A stretch of 64,000 nucleotides of DNA, taken from positions 155,428 through 219,427 of the forward strand of contig NZ_QRJO01000003.1 of assembly GCF_003471585.1 (NCBI RefSeq), read 5' to 3'. A model generated the notes under the pieces. It saw only the letters and a program-made list of their open reading frames with translations. It was not told where the DNA came from and did no database searches. Each line of letters begins with the position of its first letter. The stretch's first letter is position 1. Positions 34,451 through 43,501 of the stretch are shown here, piece after piece. Source of the DNA: Collinsella sp. AM18-10. Its GTDB lineage: Bacteria > Actinomycetota > Coriobacteriia > Coriobacteriales > Coriobacteriaceae. Position numbers and translations under genes: made by a program.

Positions 34451-35419
34451 TTATTTCGCGAATAGGTTCTTGAGGTTGAACTCGGCCTGTACCGTGCGGA
34501 GCATGAGGTCGGTGTCGTCCAGACCCAGATGCTGCTCGTTGGCGTCGGGCGCGAGGGTGCCGCGACGGCGTGCCCAGTTCTCGAGCGCGGCGGGGGCGGA
34601 CTCGCGGGGGAGCGAGCGCACGTCGGCGTCCAGGCTGCGGCAGATCTGGCGCGAGTCGATGACGATGATCTTACCCGCGCGGCGTGCCTCGGCGTAACCG
34701 TCCAGGTGAATCTTGAACCAGCTGTCCTCAAAGGCGGCGTTATGCGCCATGTACGGGTACTTCTTCATAAGCTTGAGCAGCTGCTTTTGCAGCTCCTTGT
34801 TCTCGCGGAAGGGCGTTTTGCCGTCGATGTCGTCCCAAGTAATGTGGTGGATATTCGACAGCGGCACATCTTCGCCGCGGTAGATGTCGGGCAGGCCGCA
34901 GTAGTGTGCCTCGGCGTCATGCGGGACGGCATCGCTGGTGAGCTCCATGATCTCCCAGCCCACGTTGATGATATAGCCGCGCTCGGGTGCACGGCCGGTG
35001 GTCTCGATGTCGATACCGAGCACGGTGCCCTGGATGGGCTTGCGGGCGTAGGCCACGCCGAGCGCGTCGCGGTCGCCGCGGATTTCGCGCATAACGGACG
35101 CGGCGGTGCGCTTTTGCATCTTGCCGATGGCGGCGCAGGTGTCGGCATCGGACAGGCCGCGCGAGAGCGTCGCGGGCGTCACGTTGCGCAGACGCGCCTC
35201 GCCAATCTGGTCGCACAGGTCGCGGTTGCGGTCGGCCAGGTCGCGCACGGTGGCAAAGTCGAAGCCGGGGTCGCCCTCGGCGGTAAAGTACTCGGTCTCG
35301 AGCACCTTGAGGGCCTCCTCGCCCTTCTGGCGCTCGGACTCCATGGCGCCGTGGTCGCCGTAGATAAACATGGGGATAAACGGCTGGCGCTCGTATTCGA
35401 GTGCTTGCGATACGTTCAT
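34451..35419 (-). CDS. DEDDh-family 3'-5' exonuclease
   Basis: The 322-residue protein has the DEDD motifs GIDIETTG (Exo I, residues ~130-137), HNAAFEDSWF (Exo II) and a C-terminal HLGLDDTDLM (Exo III with His). This is the fold of DNA polymerase III epsilon and oligoribonuclease-like enzymes. The ~125-residue N-terminal part is not recognised and contains an acidic, Arg-rich helical region. The start follows AAGGAGTAGC. The substrate (DNA or RNA) is unknown. Confidence 0.85.
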   Translation of the reverse strand: MNVSQALEYERQPFIPMFIYGDHGAMESERQKGEEALKVLETEYFTAEGDPGFDFATVRDLADRNRDLCDQIGEARLRNVTPATLSRGLSDADTCAAIGKMQKRTAASVMREIRGDRDALGVAYARKPIQGTVLGIDIETTGRAPERGYIINVGWEIMELTSDAVPHDAEAHYCGLPDIYRGEDVPLSNIHHITWDDIDGKTPFRENKELQKQLLKLMKKYPYMAHNAAFEDSWFKIHLDGYAEARRAGKIIVIDSRQICRSLDADVRSLPRESAPAALENWARRRGTLAPDANEQHLGLDDTDLMLRTVQAEFNLKNLFAK

Positions 35420-35590
35420 ATGCTACTCCTTGGACGGGCCGCGTTGTGCGGCTCGAGGTTACTGAGTTATGGCGAGATGATAGTTTACCATAGGCAACTA
35501 TTGGCACCGCGCCCGGGACAACTACAATACCCTAGTTGACCGCTAGGACTTTTACAATGCTGCCGAAAGACACGAAAGGTTCCATCCGTC

Positions 35591-36679
35591 ATGGATTTAC
35601 TGATTGATATTCTGCTCGACGCCGGCAAGGACACGCTGTCGCTGCTGCCGTTTTTGTTGGTGACGTATCTTGCTCTCGAGACACTTGAGCACGTTGCGGG
35701 CGACCGCGTCAACGGCGCTATCAAGCGCGCCGGCGCTGCGGGTCCCGTGGTTGGCTCGCTGCTGGGCATGGTGCCGCAGTGCGGATTTTCGGCCATGGCA
35801 GCAACGCTGTACGCCGGCCGTGTCGTGACCTTGGGCACGTTGGTGGCGGTGTTCCTTTCGACCTCCGATGAGATGCTGCCGCTGTTGCTCGCCGAGCAGG
35901 TGCCCGTGCAGACCATGGCGATGCTTTTGGCTTCGAAGGCACTGATCGCGCTGGTCACGGGCTTTATCGTGGACGCCGCCATTCGCGGCCTGCGTCGTAA
36001 CGCTCGCGCGCATGCGGCGATTCGCCGCACCGTGCTGGGAACCGCGGCCAACCCGGCCCACGTGAACTGCGCGCACGACGACCACAGCGGCGGCGACATC
36101 ATCGACGAGGTGGCCGAGGCAGGCGTGAGCGCCGACCACATCCACGAGCTGTGCGAGCGCGACCATTGCGGTTGTGATGAAGACGAGGACGAGCACGAAC
36201 ACGGACATGGCCACGATCACGGTCATGAGGGCGAACATGAACACCATGATGGTCACGGTCACTCTCACTCCCACGAAGGGACGCCTGTCCTGTCGATCAT
36301 CCGCAGTGCGATCTCGCACACCGTGCAGGTCTCGGTATTCATTTTTCTGGTGACGCTGATTCTGGTCGCCGTGCTCGAGACGTTCGGCGAGTCCGCGATC
36401 GAGCAGTTCCTGCGCGGCAACGAGACACTCGCTGTCCTGGGTTCGGCGCTTGTCGGGCTGATTCCCAATTGCTCGGCGAGCGTGGTCATTGCACAGCTGT
36501 TTCTGGAAGGCGCGCTGCAACTGGCGCCGATGCTCGCCGGCACGCTCATTTCCGCCGGCGTGGGTTATCTGGTGCTGTTCCGCACCAACCGCAGCGCCCG
36601 CGAAAATGCCGTGTTCCTGATCATGATGTACGTCATCGGCGCTGGCTGGGGCCTCATCCTCTCCGCCGTTGGGCTCTAA
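35591..36679 (+). CDS. DUF2899/ArsP_2-type metal permease with His-rich loop
   Basis: The 362-residue protein has two sets of about four to five membrane helices separated by a cytoplasmic loop (residues ~145-230). The loop is extremely rich in His, Asp and Glu (HEHGHGHDHGHEGEHEHH region). Conserved GMVPQCGFSAMAATLYA and GLIPNCSASVVIAQLF are repeated halves with Cys in the membrane, as in the putative 10-TM metal exporters (DUF2899, annotated as manganese or arsenic transporters). It probably exports a divalent metal bound by the loop. A strong terminator follows. Confidence 0.85.
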   Translation: MDLLIDILLDAGKDTLSLLPFLLVTYLALETLEHVAGDRVNGAIKRAGAAGPVVGSLLGMVPQCGFSAMAATLYAGRVVTLGTLVAVFLSTSDEMLPLLLAEQVPVQTMAMLLASKALIALVTGFIVDAAIRGLRRNARAHAAIRRTVLGTAANPAHVNCAHDDHSGGDIIDEVAEAGVSADHIHELCERDHCGCDEDEDEHEHGHGHDHGHEGEHEHHDGHGHSHSHEGTPVLSIIRSAISHTVQVSVFIFLVTLILVAVLETFGESAIEQFLRGNETLAVLGSALVGLIPNCSASVVIAQLFLEGALQLAPMLAGTLISAGVGYLVLFRTNRSARENAVFLIMMYVIGAGWGLILSAVGL

Positions 36680-36691
36680 GTAGGCCTAGTA

Positions 36692-36766
36692 AAACGGGCT
36701 TCAGAATAGCCATGCTCGTCGCCTGCACAATGCGGCGGCGCATGGCATTTTGAAGCCCGTTTTTTT
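36692..36766 (+). terminator. long terminator hairpin
   Basis: AAACGGGCTTCA pairs with TGAAGCCCGTTT, with an inner GCCATG/CATGGC stem, followed by TTTTTT. It ends the metal permease gene. Confidence 0.85.
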
Positions 36767-36808
36767 GTTGAGCCATGGATCCTGAGCGCTCACGCCACTA
36801 AAACAAAA

Positions 36809-36844
36809 AGGCAGATTTCCGGGCATATCCCAAAAATCTGCCTT
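36809..36844 (-). terminator. terminator of the DUF308-YaiI unit
   Basis: On the - strand AAGGCAGATTT pairs with AAATCTGCCTT and is followed by TTTGTTTT. It begins three bases after the YaiI stop. Confidence 0.85.
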
Positions 36845-36846
36845 GG

Positions 36847-37329
36847 TTAGCGCAGCAGCTCGGTGAGGTTGCGCTTAAAGCGGGCGCGGTCTTCGCTGGT
36901 GAAGGCTGCCGGCCCGCGGGTGCGACCGCCGGCGCGGCGCACCTTCTTTTCCTCGTGACGAATAAACAGCTGCATGTCGATGGTCGCCTTGTCGTACACG
37001 CGCCCGCGCACACCGGTTGCGGCGGCATCGCGGCCGAGCACCATGCTCGCCAGGCCAATGTCCTGCGTCACGACCACGTCGCCCGCCTGCAGACGTTCGA
37101 CAATGGCAAAGTCGGCACTATCGGCGCCCACGCTCACATCGAGCGTGGTGACCCAAAAGCCGCGTCGCGCGTGCTCGGCATCGCGCGGATCGTCGCGGCG
37201 AATGTGGCGTTCCAGGTTTTGCGTGCTGTTTCCGGCGATTACCACGGCAACGCCCGCCCGCCGCGCGCAGTCGATCGACTCGCGCGTAACCGGGCAGGCG
37301 TCGGCATCAATAAAGAGCGTTTTTAGCAT
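36847..37329 (-). CDS. YaiI/YqxD family (UPF0178) protein
   Basis: The 160-residue protein begins LFIDADACPV and has VVTQDIGLASMVL and the RTRGPAAFTSEDR signature of the UPF0178 family, a PIN-like nuclease fold of unproven activity with several acidic residues. Its start codon directly follows the stop of the DUF308-type membrane protein gene, so the two are translated from one transcript. Confidence 0.92.
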   Translation of the reverse strand: MLKTLFIDADACPVTRESIDCARRAGVAVVIAGNSTQNLERHIRRDDPRDAEHARRGFWVTTLDVSVGADSADFAIVERLQAGDVVVTQDIGLASMVLGRDAAATGVRGRVYDKATIDMQLFIRHEEKKVRRAGGRTRGPAAFTSEDRARFKRNLTELLR

Positions 37330-37932
37330 CTAGTGCACCAGTTTGCCAAACTGAATGGCGCGGACAATGAGCGTCACACCAAACACCAGGAGCGCAGCGC
37401 CGCTAAAGATGACGAGCATCTTTGCCGACCACAGCGGATAGATAAACACGAACACGCCGGCGATGATGGAGAGCGCGCCGCTCAGGATGGCGAGGGCGCG
37501 GTTAGACGAAAGCTCGGACTCCAGAATGGACATGACACCTTCGACGATCCAGCCAAAGCCGGCCACGACCACCACGAGCGTGGTGAGCGTCGCGGTCGAG
37601 AAGGCCTGATTGCGCAGGATTATGACGCCGCCCAGAATGATGAGCAGGTTGGAGATGATGCTCGTCACGCGCCAGCCGGCGGGCAGCAGCGGCTCAAAAA
37701 CGGCGGTGAACAGCCTAATGGCTGCCGTGATAATAAAGTAGAAGCCCAAGACGGTCGTCAGGAAGATGAGGGACTTGGCGGGCGCAAACAGCAGCGCGAT
37801 GCCGGCGATGAGCGCGATGACACCCGTGATGGCGTAGATCCAGCGCACGGCCTTGATTGCCTTGCCTGCCATGCTTTTCTCGTCAAATCCAAACAGGTCA
37901 GACTGCTGGCCATCGTTCTTAAAGATGCCCAT
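37330..37932 (-). CDS. HdeD/DUF308 family membrane protein
   Basis: The 200-residue protein has six hydrophobic helices in two DUF308 repeats (AITGVIALIAGIALLFAP and ILSGALSIIAGVFVFIYP are the repeated openings). Members include the acid-resistance protein HdeD, but most are uncharacterised. The start follows GGAAAGGAG; an upstream in-frame extension is low-complexity and lacks a site. It precedes the YaiI-type gene with no gap. Confidence 0.9.
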   Translation of the reverse strand: MGIFKNDGQQSDLFGFDEKSMAGKAIKAVRWIYAITGVIALIAGIALLFAPAKSLIFLTTVLGFYFIITAAIRLFTAVFEPLLPAGWRVTSIISNLLIILGGVIILRNQAFSTATLTTLVVVVAGFGWIVEGVMSILESELSSNRALAILSGALSIIAGVFVFIYPLWSAKMLVIFSGAALLVFGVTLIVRAIQFGKLVH

Positions 37933-38196
37933 AAGGTCTCCTTTCCGTGCGGCGTTTGCCGTGATTGTTGTTTTTTGCGGCGTATGCCGCAGTTGCTGCA
38001 ACAAGTATCGCCCAAGGGTGCCGGCGCGTGGGGCGGGGAGGGCGAATTGCCGCCTCATCTTCCCGAATTGTTACTTTTGTCCCCATTTTGATAGGGAGTA
38101 TTCAACAGCTGTGGAACATTATGCCGTTGAGTGTAATTGCCTACGTTTTGGGTTAGATTCTCCTAAGAACAATTGCCCGAAATGGGGGGGGTCCCT

Positions 38197-38868
38197 ATGA
38201 ACGAAACAGTTCCCGCGGCGCCGGTAAGCGCTGAGTCGATGGCAAAGCAGGGTTGCGAAAAGCTCGGCTTGAACGCGTTTGATGCACTGGTTCGTCGTGC
38301 CCGCACGTGCCGTCGCTTTGACGAGTCCATGCGCGTGCCGCGTGAGTTTTTGCTTGAGCTGGCGGAGCTTGCGCACCTGACCCCGTGTGGTGCCAATGCT
38401 CAGCGTCTTCGTTTTCATGTGGTGAGCGGTGCCGAGGACTGCGCGCGCGTGTTTGACGAGCTTGCATGGGCCGGCGCGCTTAAGGATTGGCCGGGTCCTG
38501 CCGAGGGCGAGCGTCCGACCGGCTACATCGCGATTCTTGCCGAGCGCGCTGTTCCGGGTAAGCCCGCCGCGCCCATCACCGAGGTCGACACGGGCATTGC
38601 CGCGCAGACGATGATGCTCGCCGCTCGCAGCGCCACGCCCGAGGTGGCAGCCTGCATGTTCAAGGCCTTTACGCCCCACGCGATCGATGCTATGGGGCTC
38701 GATAACGACAAGTATGAGCTCAAGCTGATCATGGCTTTTGGCGTGCCGGCCGAGACGCAGATGATCGATGCGATCGATTCCAACCCCGACGGCTCAATTA
38801 ATTACTGGCGTGACGATGCGCAGGTGCACCACGTACCCAAGCGCCCGCTCGCCGACGTGCTGGTGTAG
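38197..38868 (+). CDS. nitroreductase-family protein
   Basis: The 223-residue protein has RRARTCRRFDESMRVPREFL at its start and AHLTPCGANAQRLRFHVV, the FMN-contact segment of nitroreductases. DTGIAAQTMMLAA and a C-terminal VHHVPKRPLADV follow. FMN binding and NAD(P)H-dependent reduction of a small organic compound is likely. The ATG is preceded by a G-run serving as ribosome binding site; a TTG eight codons upstream is less likely. Confidence 0.9.
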   Translation: MNETVPAAPVSAESMAKQGCEKLGLNAFDALVRRARTCRRFDESMRVPREFLLELAELAHLTPCGANAQRLRFHVVSGAEDCARVFDELAWAGALKDWPGPAEGERPTGYIAILAERAVPGKPAAPITEVDTGIAAQTMMLAARSATPEVAACMFKAFTPHAIDAMGLDNDKYELKLIMAFGVPAETQMIDAIDSNPDGSINYWRDDAQVHHVPKRPLADVLV

Positions 38869-38900
38869 CTGAGCGTCACCGCGGCGTGATCAGACGGTAA

Positions 38901-38935
38901 ACCACCACAAAGGTGCCTGTCCCCTTTGTGGTGGT
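38901..38935. repeat. palindrome ACCACCACAAAGG
   Basis: ACCACCACAAAGG (38901-38913) and its exact reverse complement (38923-38935) flank TGCCTGTCC. It ends 15 bases before the next start codon. Confidence 0.8.
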
Positions 38936-38950
38936 ACGAGGGGAGAGCGT

Positions 38951-39493
38951 GTGGCAGATCTGTATTTGGTGCGGCATGGGCAGACTGAGCTCAATGTGCA
39001 GAGCATTTTGCAGGGCTGGCACGATTCGCCGCTTACGGCGCGCGGGCGCGAGCAGGCGCTGACGGCGCGTACGGCGTTTGCGGCGCGTGGCGTGGCCTTT
39101 GATCATGTGTATTCCTCGCCGTTGGGCCGGGCGCGGCATACGGCCGAGCTTATCGTTGGCGAGGGCCGTTCCATTGAGCTGGTCGATGACCTGCGTGAGT
39201 GGCATTTTGGCTCGCTGGAGGGCACATCAAATCGCGAGATGCCGCCGCAGCCCTGGGGCGATTATCCGGTGGCCTTTGGCGGCGAGTCGGAAGTGCAGCT
39301 TCAGTCGCGCATGGTCGCGGCGCTGTCCCGTATTATGGCCCGGCCGCAGCACGACTGCGTGCTGGCGGTTTCCCACGGCTCAGCCTGCCAGGAGTTTCTT
39401 GAGTATGTGACTGGCGGGGGAGAGCTACCCGACAACGGTGCCGTGCTTCATTTTGGCTATTGCGACGGGGCGTTTTCGCTCTTGGGTTGGTAA
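38951..39493 (+). CDS. histidine phosphatase family protein (first of a pair)
   Basis: The 180-residue protein starts LYLVRHGQTELNVQSILQGW, with the catalytic RHG at residues ~8-10. A second His-containing segment VSHGSACQEFL lies near the C-terminus, and the acid LREWHFGSLEG is present. It is of the phosphoglycerate mutase/CobC type. The start codon is GTG after GGGGAGAGC. A paralogue follows 17 bases after its stop; both probably act on small phosphate esters. Confidence 0.92.
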   Translation: MADLYLVRHGQTELNVQSILQGWHDSPLTARGREQALTARTAFAARGVAFDHVYSSPLGRARHTAELIVGEGRSIELVDDLREWHFGSLEGTSNREMPPQPWGDYPVAFGGESEVQLQSRMVAALSRIMARPQHDCVLAVSHGSACQEFLEYVTGGGELPDNGAVLHFGYCDGAFSLLGW

Positions 39494-39510
39494 CGAACGA
39501 AAGGACCCCT

Positions 39511-40146
39511 ATGAATAAAGATCTGTATCTGGTCCGTCATGGACAGACGATATTCAACCTTAAGCGTATCATTCAGGGGTGGAGTGACTCGCCGCTTACG
39601 CAGTTGGGTTGCGACCAGGCGGCGCGCGCCGGCATGTTTTTACGTGCGCGCGGCATTGAGCCCGATCATGCCTACACCTCTACGCTTCATCGCACCGAGC
39701 AGACTATCGCCAACTTGTGGCCGGGCTTGGCGTACGAGCGCCTGGACGGCCTGCGTGAGTGGTTCTTTGGCGACTTTGAGGCCGAGCGCGTGATGCTTAT
39801 GCCCGAGCGCCCGTGGCGCGACTTCTATCGGCAGTTTGGCGGCGAGGGCCAGATCCAGGTGCGCACGCGCATGGTGGCGACGCTGACCGATCTTGTGCGA
39901 CGCCCGGACCACGAGTGCGTCCTCGCGGTGAGCCATGGCTCGGCCATCAAGGAGTTTTTGGATCACGTGAGGGGAGCGGCGGCCGACGAGCACGAGCGCG
40001 TGCCGGGCAACTGCTCGGTGCTGCATTTCGTGTTTGACGATACGACCGATACGTTTGAACTGGTTGAGATCTTTACGCAGGAAGACTACGCGCGCGAGCT
40101 GGGGCTTGAGCCGCTCGTGGCTGCCGCGGGTCCGCAGCGCGGATAA
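39511..40146 (+). CDS. histidine phosphatase family protein (second of a pair)
   Basis: The 211-residue protein shows LYLVRHGQTIFNLKRIIQGW, LREWFFGDFEAE and VSHGSAIKEFLDHV. It is clearly a tandem duplicate of the preceding gene, with a longer C-terminus (EIFTQEDYARELGLEPL). The start follows AAAGGA. A 14-bp terminator stem lies 47 bases downstream. Confidence 0.92.
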   Translation: MNKDLYLVRHGQTIFNLKRIIQGWSDSPLTQLGCDQAARAGMFLRARGIEPDHAYTSTLHRTEQTIANLWPGLAYERLDGLREWFFGDFEAERVMLMPERPWRDFYRQFGGEGQIQVRTRMVATLTDLVRRPDHECVLAVSHGSAIKEFLDHVRGAAADEHERVPGNCSVLHFVFDDTTDTFELVEIFTQEDYARELGLEPLVAAAGPQRG

Positions 40147-40192
40147 CGCGAGCGCGACGGCACGGGTCGCAGGCATACTTCTCGACGCAAAA

Positions 40193-40229
40193 GGGGCGGA
40201 GATGCATGTACCTGCTGCATCTCCGCCCC
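40193..40229. terminator. 14-bp perfect terminator stem
   Basis: GGGGCGGAGATGCA (40193-40206) pairs exactly with 40216-40229. It is followed by CTGTTTGTT on + and lies between convergent genes, so it may act in both directions. Confidence 0.8.
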
Positions 40230-40274
40230 CTGTTTGTTGAGCTGCCGATTTTTGTGCTGGGCGGTCTGGTCTTG

Positions 40275-40958
40275 CTAGAACCGCGCGACCTGGTGCGTGA
40301 GCAGACCTGTCGGAACTTGCGGCGCGGCGCCGCTGACCTGCGCGGCGGGGAAGAGCACGGCAACGGTAAAGTTGAACGGCTCCTTGCCGGTGTACGTTCC
40401 GGCGGCACGGGCCTCATCGGCCAGCAGCTGCGACGCCCCGGTCAGAGCGGCGGCGTAGGCGGGGTCGTCGGTCAGTACCGGCTCCGGTGCTTGGTCGAGC
40501 ATAGCGCGGATGGCCCCGACGGCGTCCTCGCGCTTGACTTCCCACGCGCGGTGCGTAATGCCCGCGGGGTCGGTGACGGCGTAGAGCGACGCGCCCTCTT
40601 TGGCGGCGCCCAGGATGATATCCATGACGGGCGAGGCCTCGTAGGCGAGCGACACGGGGCGCGGCTGCACCTTGAGCTCGGCGATCGCTCGCGCGGCGGC
40701 GGCCACGTCGGCGCTGGCATCGCCCTTGCCGTCCGCAAGTACACTCGTCGGGCAGATCGCCACGACACCCGTCACGCGACCCAGCTCGCCCGAGCATTCG
40801 TACACGTAATACGCCGCACCCGGGTCCTTGAGCATTAGGCCGTCAGCAATGGCGCCGCGCAGGGCGTCGTTGCCGCTCAGGATACCGCCCATCGCAGGCA
40901 GCGCCTCGAGCACACGGTCCTGAGCCGGGCGGATGCAGGGAAACGGAAGTGCTTTCAT
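40275..40958 (-). CDS. short DUF1015-like protein
   Basis: The 227-residue protein opens KALPFPCIRPAQDRVLEALPAM, like DUF1015 proteins, and has AYYVYECSGELGRVTGVVA and DDPAYAAALTGASQLLADE. The latter corresponds to the DGHHRYxAAL region of full-length members, but the two His are replaced. At 227 residues it is little more than half the usual ~400, so it may be a reduced form. Function unknown. It lies 39 bases downstream of the M20 peptidase stop. Confidence 0.7.
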   Translation of the reverse strand: MKALPFPCIRPAQDRVLEALPAMGGILSGNDALRGAIADGLMLKDPGAAYYVYECSGELGRVTGVVAICPTSVLADGKGDASADVAAAARAIAELKVQPRPVSLAYEASPVMDIILGAAKEGASLYAVTDPAGITHRAWEVKREDAVGAIRAMLDQAPEPVLTDDPAYAAALTGASQLLADEARAAGTYTGKEPFNFTVAVLFPAAQVSGAAPQVPTGLLTHQVARF

Positions 40959-40997
40959 GGGCGGTCCTAACGCACGAGTCGGTTTGTTCGCGGCTTA

Positions 40998-42218
40998 TTA
41001 TGCCCCAACTTGGCCGCTCGCGTCCCAGAGCACGTTATCGGCGAGCGCGATTAGCACCTGCTGACAACGAACGATATCGGCATGGGGCACATATTCGTTG
41101 GGCTTGTGTGCGAGCGCGAGCGACCCGGGACCGTAGCTCATGCAATTGCGGTTGCCTGTCTTGCCGGCAATGACGGCGGTGTCGGTGTAGCCGGTAAAGA
41201 AGCCGACGGTCGTGTCCGCGTCCGTCACGTCATCGGCGGCACGCTTGAGCGCTGCTAGAAGGGGAGAGTTCGGGTCGCGCTCGATGGCGGGGCGGTCGCC
41301 CGTCACGGTGTAGCTGCCATGGCAACCGGGAACGGCGGCTTCGGCGACGGCGATGGCCTGCTCTACCATGCGCGTCGCGGCGGCCGTATCGGTCGGCGGG
41401 GTCAGACGCATGTCGACCCAGACTTTGGCGCGGTCGGGCACGACATAGGGGCGATATCCGCCCTCGATTTGGCCAAACGTGATGGTCGAAGACCCCAGCT
41501 CATCGTGCGCGGGCAGCGCCACAAACGCGCGACGGAGCGAACACACGACCTCGGCCATGGCGGCGACGGCATCCGCGCCCTTCCAGGGCTGGCTCGCATG
41601 CGCCGTCACGCCAGCCATTTCAATCTCGAACCACGTGCGTCCCTTGTGCGCCACCTGGATCTGTCCGTCGGTGGGCTCGGTGTCCAGCACCCATTCACGC
41701 GAGCCGACCCAGCCGGCATCGATCGCGGTCTCTGAGCCGCGCATAAAGTCTTCCTCGTCGACCGAGCAGATGAGCGAAAAGCCGCGGCGGGGCAGCTCGC
41801 CTTCTGCCGCCACGCGCTCGAGCGTATGGACCAGTGCGGCAATGGCGCAGGCCAGGCCACCCTTCATATCGCAGGCACCGCGGCCGTAGAGCTTGCCGTC
41901 GCGCACGACCGCCCCGAGCGGCGTAATGTCCGCGTCCCAGCCATCGCCCAGCGTAACGGTATCCATATGGCAGATATAGACCAGCCGCGGCTCGTCGCTC
42001 AAACCGGGTACGGTGACCATGAGATTGCGGCGTCCGGGCAGCACCTCGAGTTCCTCAACCTGCACGGCATGGAGCACCGGATGGCTCAACCGCCCCAGTT
42101 GAGCCTCAACCAACGCTTTGATATAGCGTCCAATCTCGCCCTCATACGCGCCCGGGTCTGAGCTGTCGATCCGCACGAGCTCCTGCGCAAGCCGCCAGGC
42201 AAAATCCTCATCAACCAT
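40998..42218 (-). CDS. M20 family peptidase/deacylase (ArgE/DapE-like)
   Basis: The 406-residue protein has YICHMDTVTLGDGW (first metal His), GRGACDMKGGLA (bridging Asp), CSVDEEDFMRGS (catalytic Glu pair) and a C-terminal PHADIVRCQQ-type ligand region. The lid domain lies at residues ~190-310. Substrate could be an acyl-amino acid or a dipeptide. The start at 42218 follows GAGGTTG. It probably shares a transcript with the DUF1015-like gene downstream. Confidence 0.9.
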   Translation of the reverse strand: MVDEDFAWRLAQELVRIDSSDPGAYEGEIGRYIKALVEAQLGRLSHPVLHAVQVEELEVLPGRRNLMVTVPGLSDEPRLVYICHMDTVTLGDGWDADITPLGAVVRDGKLYGRGACDMKGGLACAIAALVHTLERVAAEGELPRRGFSLICSVDEEDFMRGSETAIDAGWVGSREWVLDTEPTDGQIQVAHKGRTWFEIEMAGVTAHASQPWKGADAVAAMAEVVCSLRRAFVALPAHDELGSSTITFGQIEGGYRPYVVPDRAKVWVDMRLTPPTDTAAATRMVEQAIAVAEAAVPGCHGSYTVTGDRPAIERDPNSPLLAALKRAADDVTDADTTVGFFTGYTDTAVIAGKTGNRNCMSYGPGSLALAHKPNEYVPHADIVRCQQVLIALADNVLWDASGQVGA

Positions 42219-42372
42219 ATGCAACCTCACAATCAGTTTGCTTTCCAAACCGATTGTAAGCCTCCTGAGAGATCCGCGACGTGGGCGTGGCAGTATTTAC
42301 CGTTCGCAGGCCGAGCCAGCGCGTTTGCCGTCCGAGCGGGTTCACAAGCGACGCAGCGGGTACGTACCCTTC

Positions 42373-43422
42373 ATGGACGACATGCTGTGCGACATATCTG
42401 CCTTTCGGTATCACCGGATACCTCCACAGGTCTTGGCAATAATGCCGGACCTGCCCGATTCTGCGGACGATCCGCGCAGGGAGCACCTATGTGAGCATCC
42501 GCTCGTCACGCATTTCCTGGGCACCCCGTTACACGTGTTGGCGCAGGGCAGCTGCGGACGTAAGGGCGATCGCATTGTCAGGCATGTTTGGAACGGGGAG
42601 AGGCCGTTTGATTCCATGCGACAGACAGAGTTTGGCCTCGATGTCGCGTCCCCGCTCTTTACCCTGCTGACCCTGGCTTCCTCGGTCTCAAACGAGCGTC
42701 TGATCATGTGCATGTATGAGATGTGCGGCACCTTTGCCGTGTGCAAGATTGCGCCTCAGGTAAAGTCGGCACTTGAGCAGGCATACGGGGGCCGGTGGGG
42801 TGACGCACGGTCGGGCTGGGAAAACGTAAAGGATACCTCGGGGAATCCAACAGACTTGTGGAAACGACCTCCCTTGATTGAGCTCTCTGAACTTACCGAG
42901 TACGTCGATAAGATCCCGGGGCTCCGCGGCGCTAAATCGTTCACGCGTGCCGCGAAATGCATTACGGGGGTGGCGGCATCGCCGCTCGAGGTCCAGGCTT
43001 CGATGCTGTTTGGCCTTACGAGGTTGCGCGGCGGCGAAGGGCTGCGCCTTACCAATAACGTCGAGATTCGCTTGACGCGCAGTGCCCGCCTGATTTCGGG
43101 GCTTGATAGGCGCTATGCCGATATTTTGCTGGCAAATAAGGACGGCAGCCGAGAGTGCTTGGTTGAATGCCAAGGCAAAGCCATTCACGGATCCATTGAA
43201 TCCAAGATCTCGGACTCCGATCGAACGACGGCCTTGCAAGCCATGGGATATCCCGTCGTTCTGATGACCTATGGCCAGCTGGCCGACTCCGATGCCTTTC
43301 GCGTGGTGATGGAGCTCATCATGTCCTATCTCGATATGCCGCTGAAAGACAAGACGACGCGGCAGCTGGAGCTCGAACGGCGGCTTCGTGAGGAGATTTT
43401 TATCGATTGGGCGGGAATGTAA
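42373..43422 (+). CDS. unknown protein with nuclease-like C-terminus (paralogue of 32692-34167)
   Basis: From the ATG at 42373 the product is 349 residues; an open extension upstream lacks a ribosome binding site and overlaps the divergent promoter. It shares YEMCGTFAV, RPPLIELSEL, GLRGAKSFTRA, SPLEVQASMLFGL and TALQAMGYPVVLMTY...AFRVVMELI with the protein at 32692-34167. The C-terminal ADILLANKDG...LVECQGK looks like the D...ExQ/K pattern of PD-(D/E)XK nucleases. The N-terminal half (ISAFRYHRIPPQ) resembles AbiEi-type winged-helix regions only vaguely. Function unknown. Confidence 0.65.
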   Translation: MDDMLCDISAFRYHRIPPQVLAIMPDLPDSADDPRREHLCEHPLVTHFLGTPLHVLAQGSCGRKGDRIVRHVWNGERPFDSMRQTEFGLDVASPLFTLLTLASSVSNERLIMCMYEMCGTFAVCKIAPQVKSALEQAYGGRWGDARSGWENVKDTSGNPTDLWKRPPLIELSELTEYVDKIPGLRGAKSFTRAAKCITGVAASPLEVQASMLFGLTRLRGGEGLRLTNNVEIRLTRSARLISGLDRRYADILLANKDGSRECLVECQGKAIHGSIESKISDSDRTTALQAMGYPVVLMTYGQLADSDAFRVVMELIMSYLDMPLKDKTTRQLELERRLREEIFIDWAGM

Positions 43423-43501
43423 CCGCGCGGGTGGAAAACGGTCGCGCGAGCTAGAGTTTTGGCCGCGAAAAGGCTTCAGCTTCGCCTTGTAAGGGCTTTA
43501 A

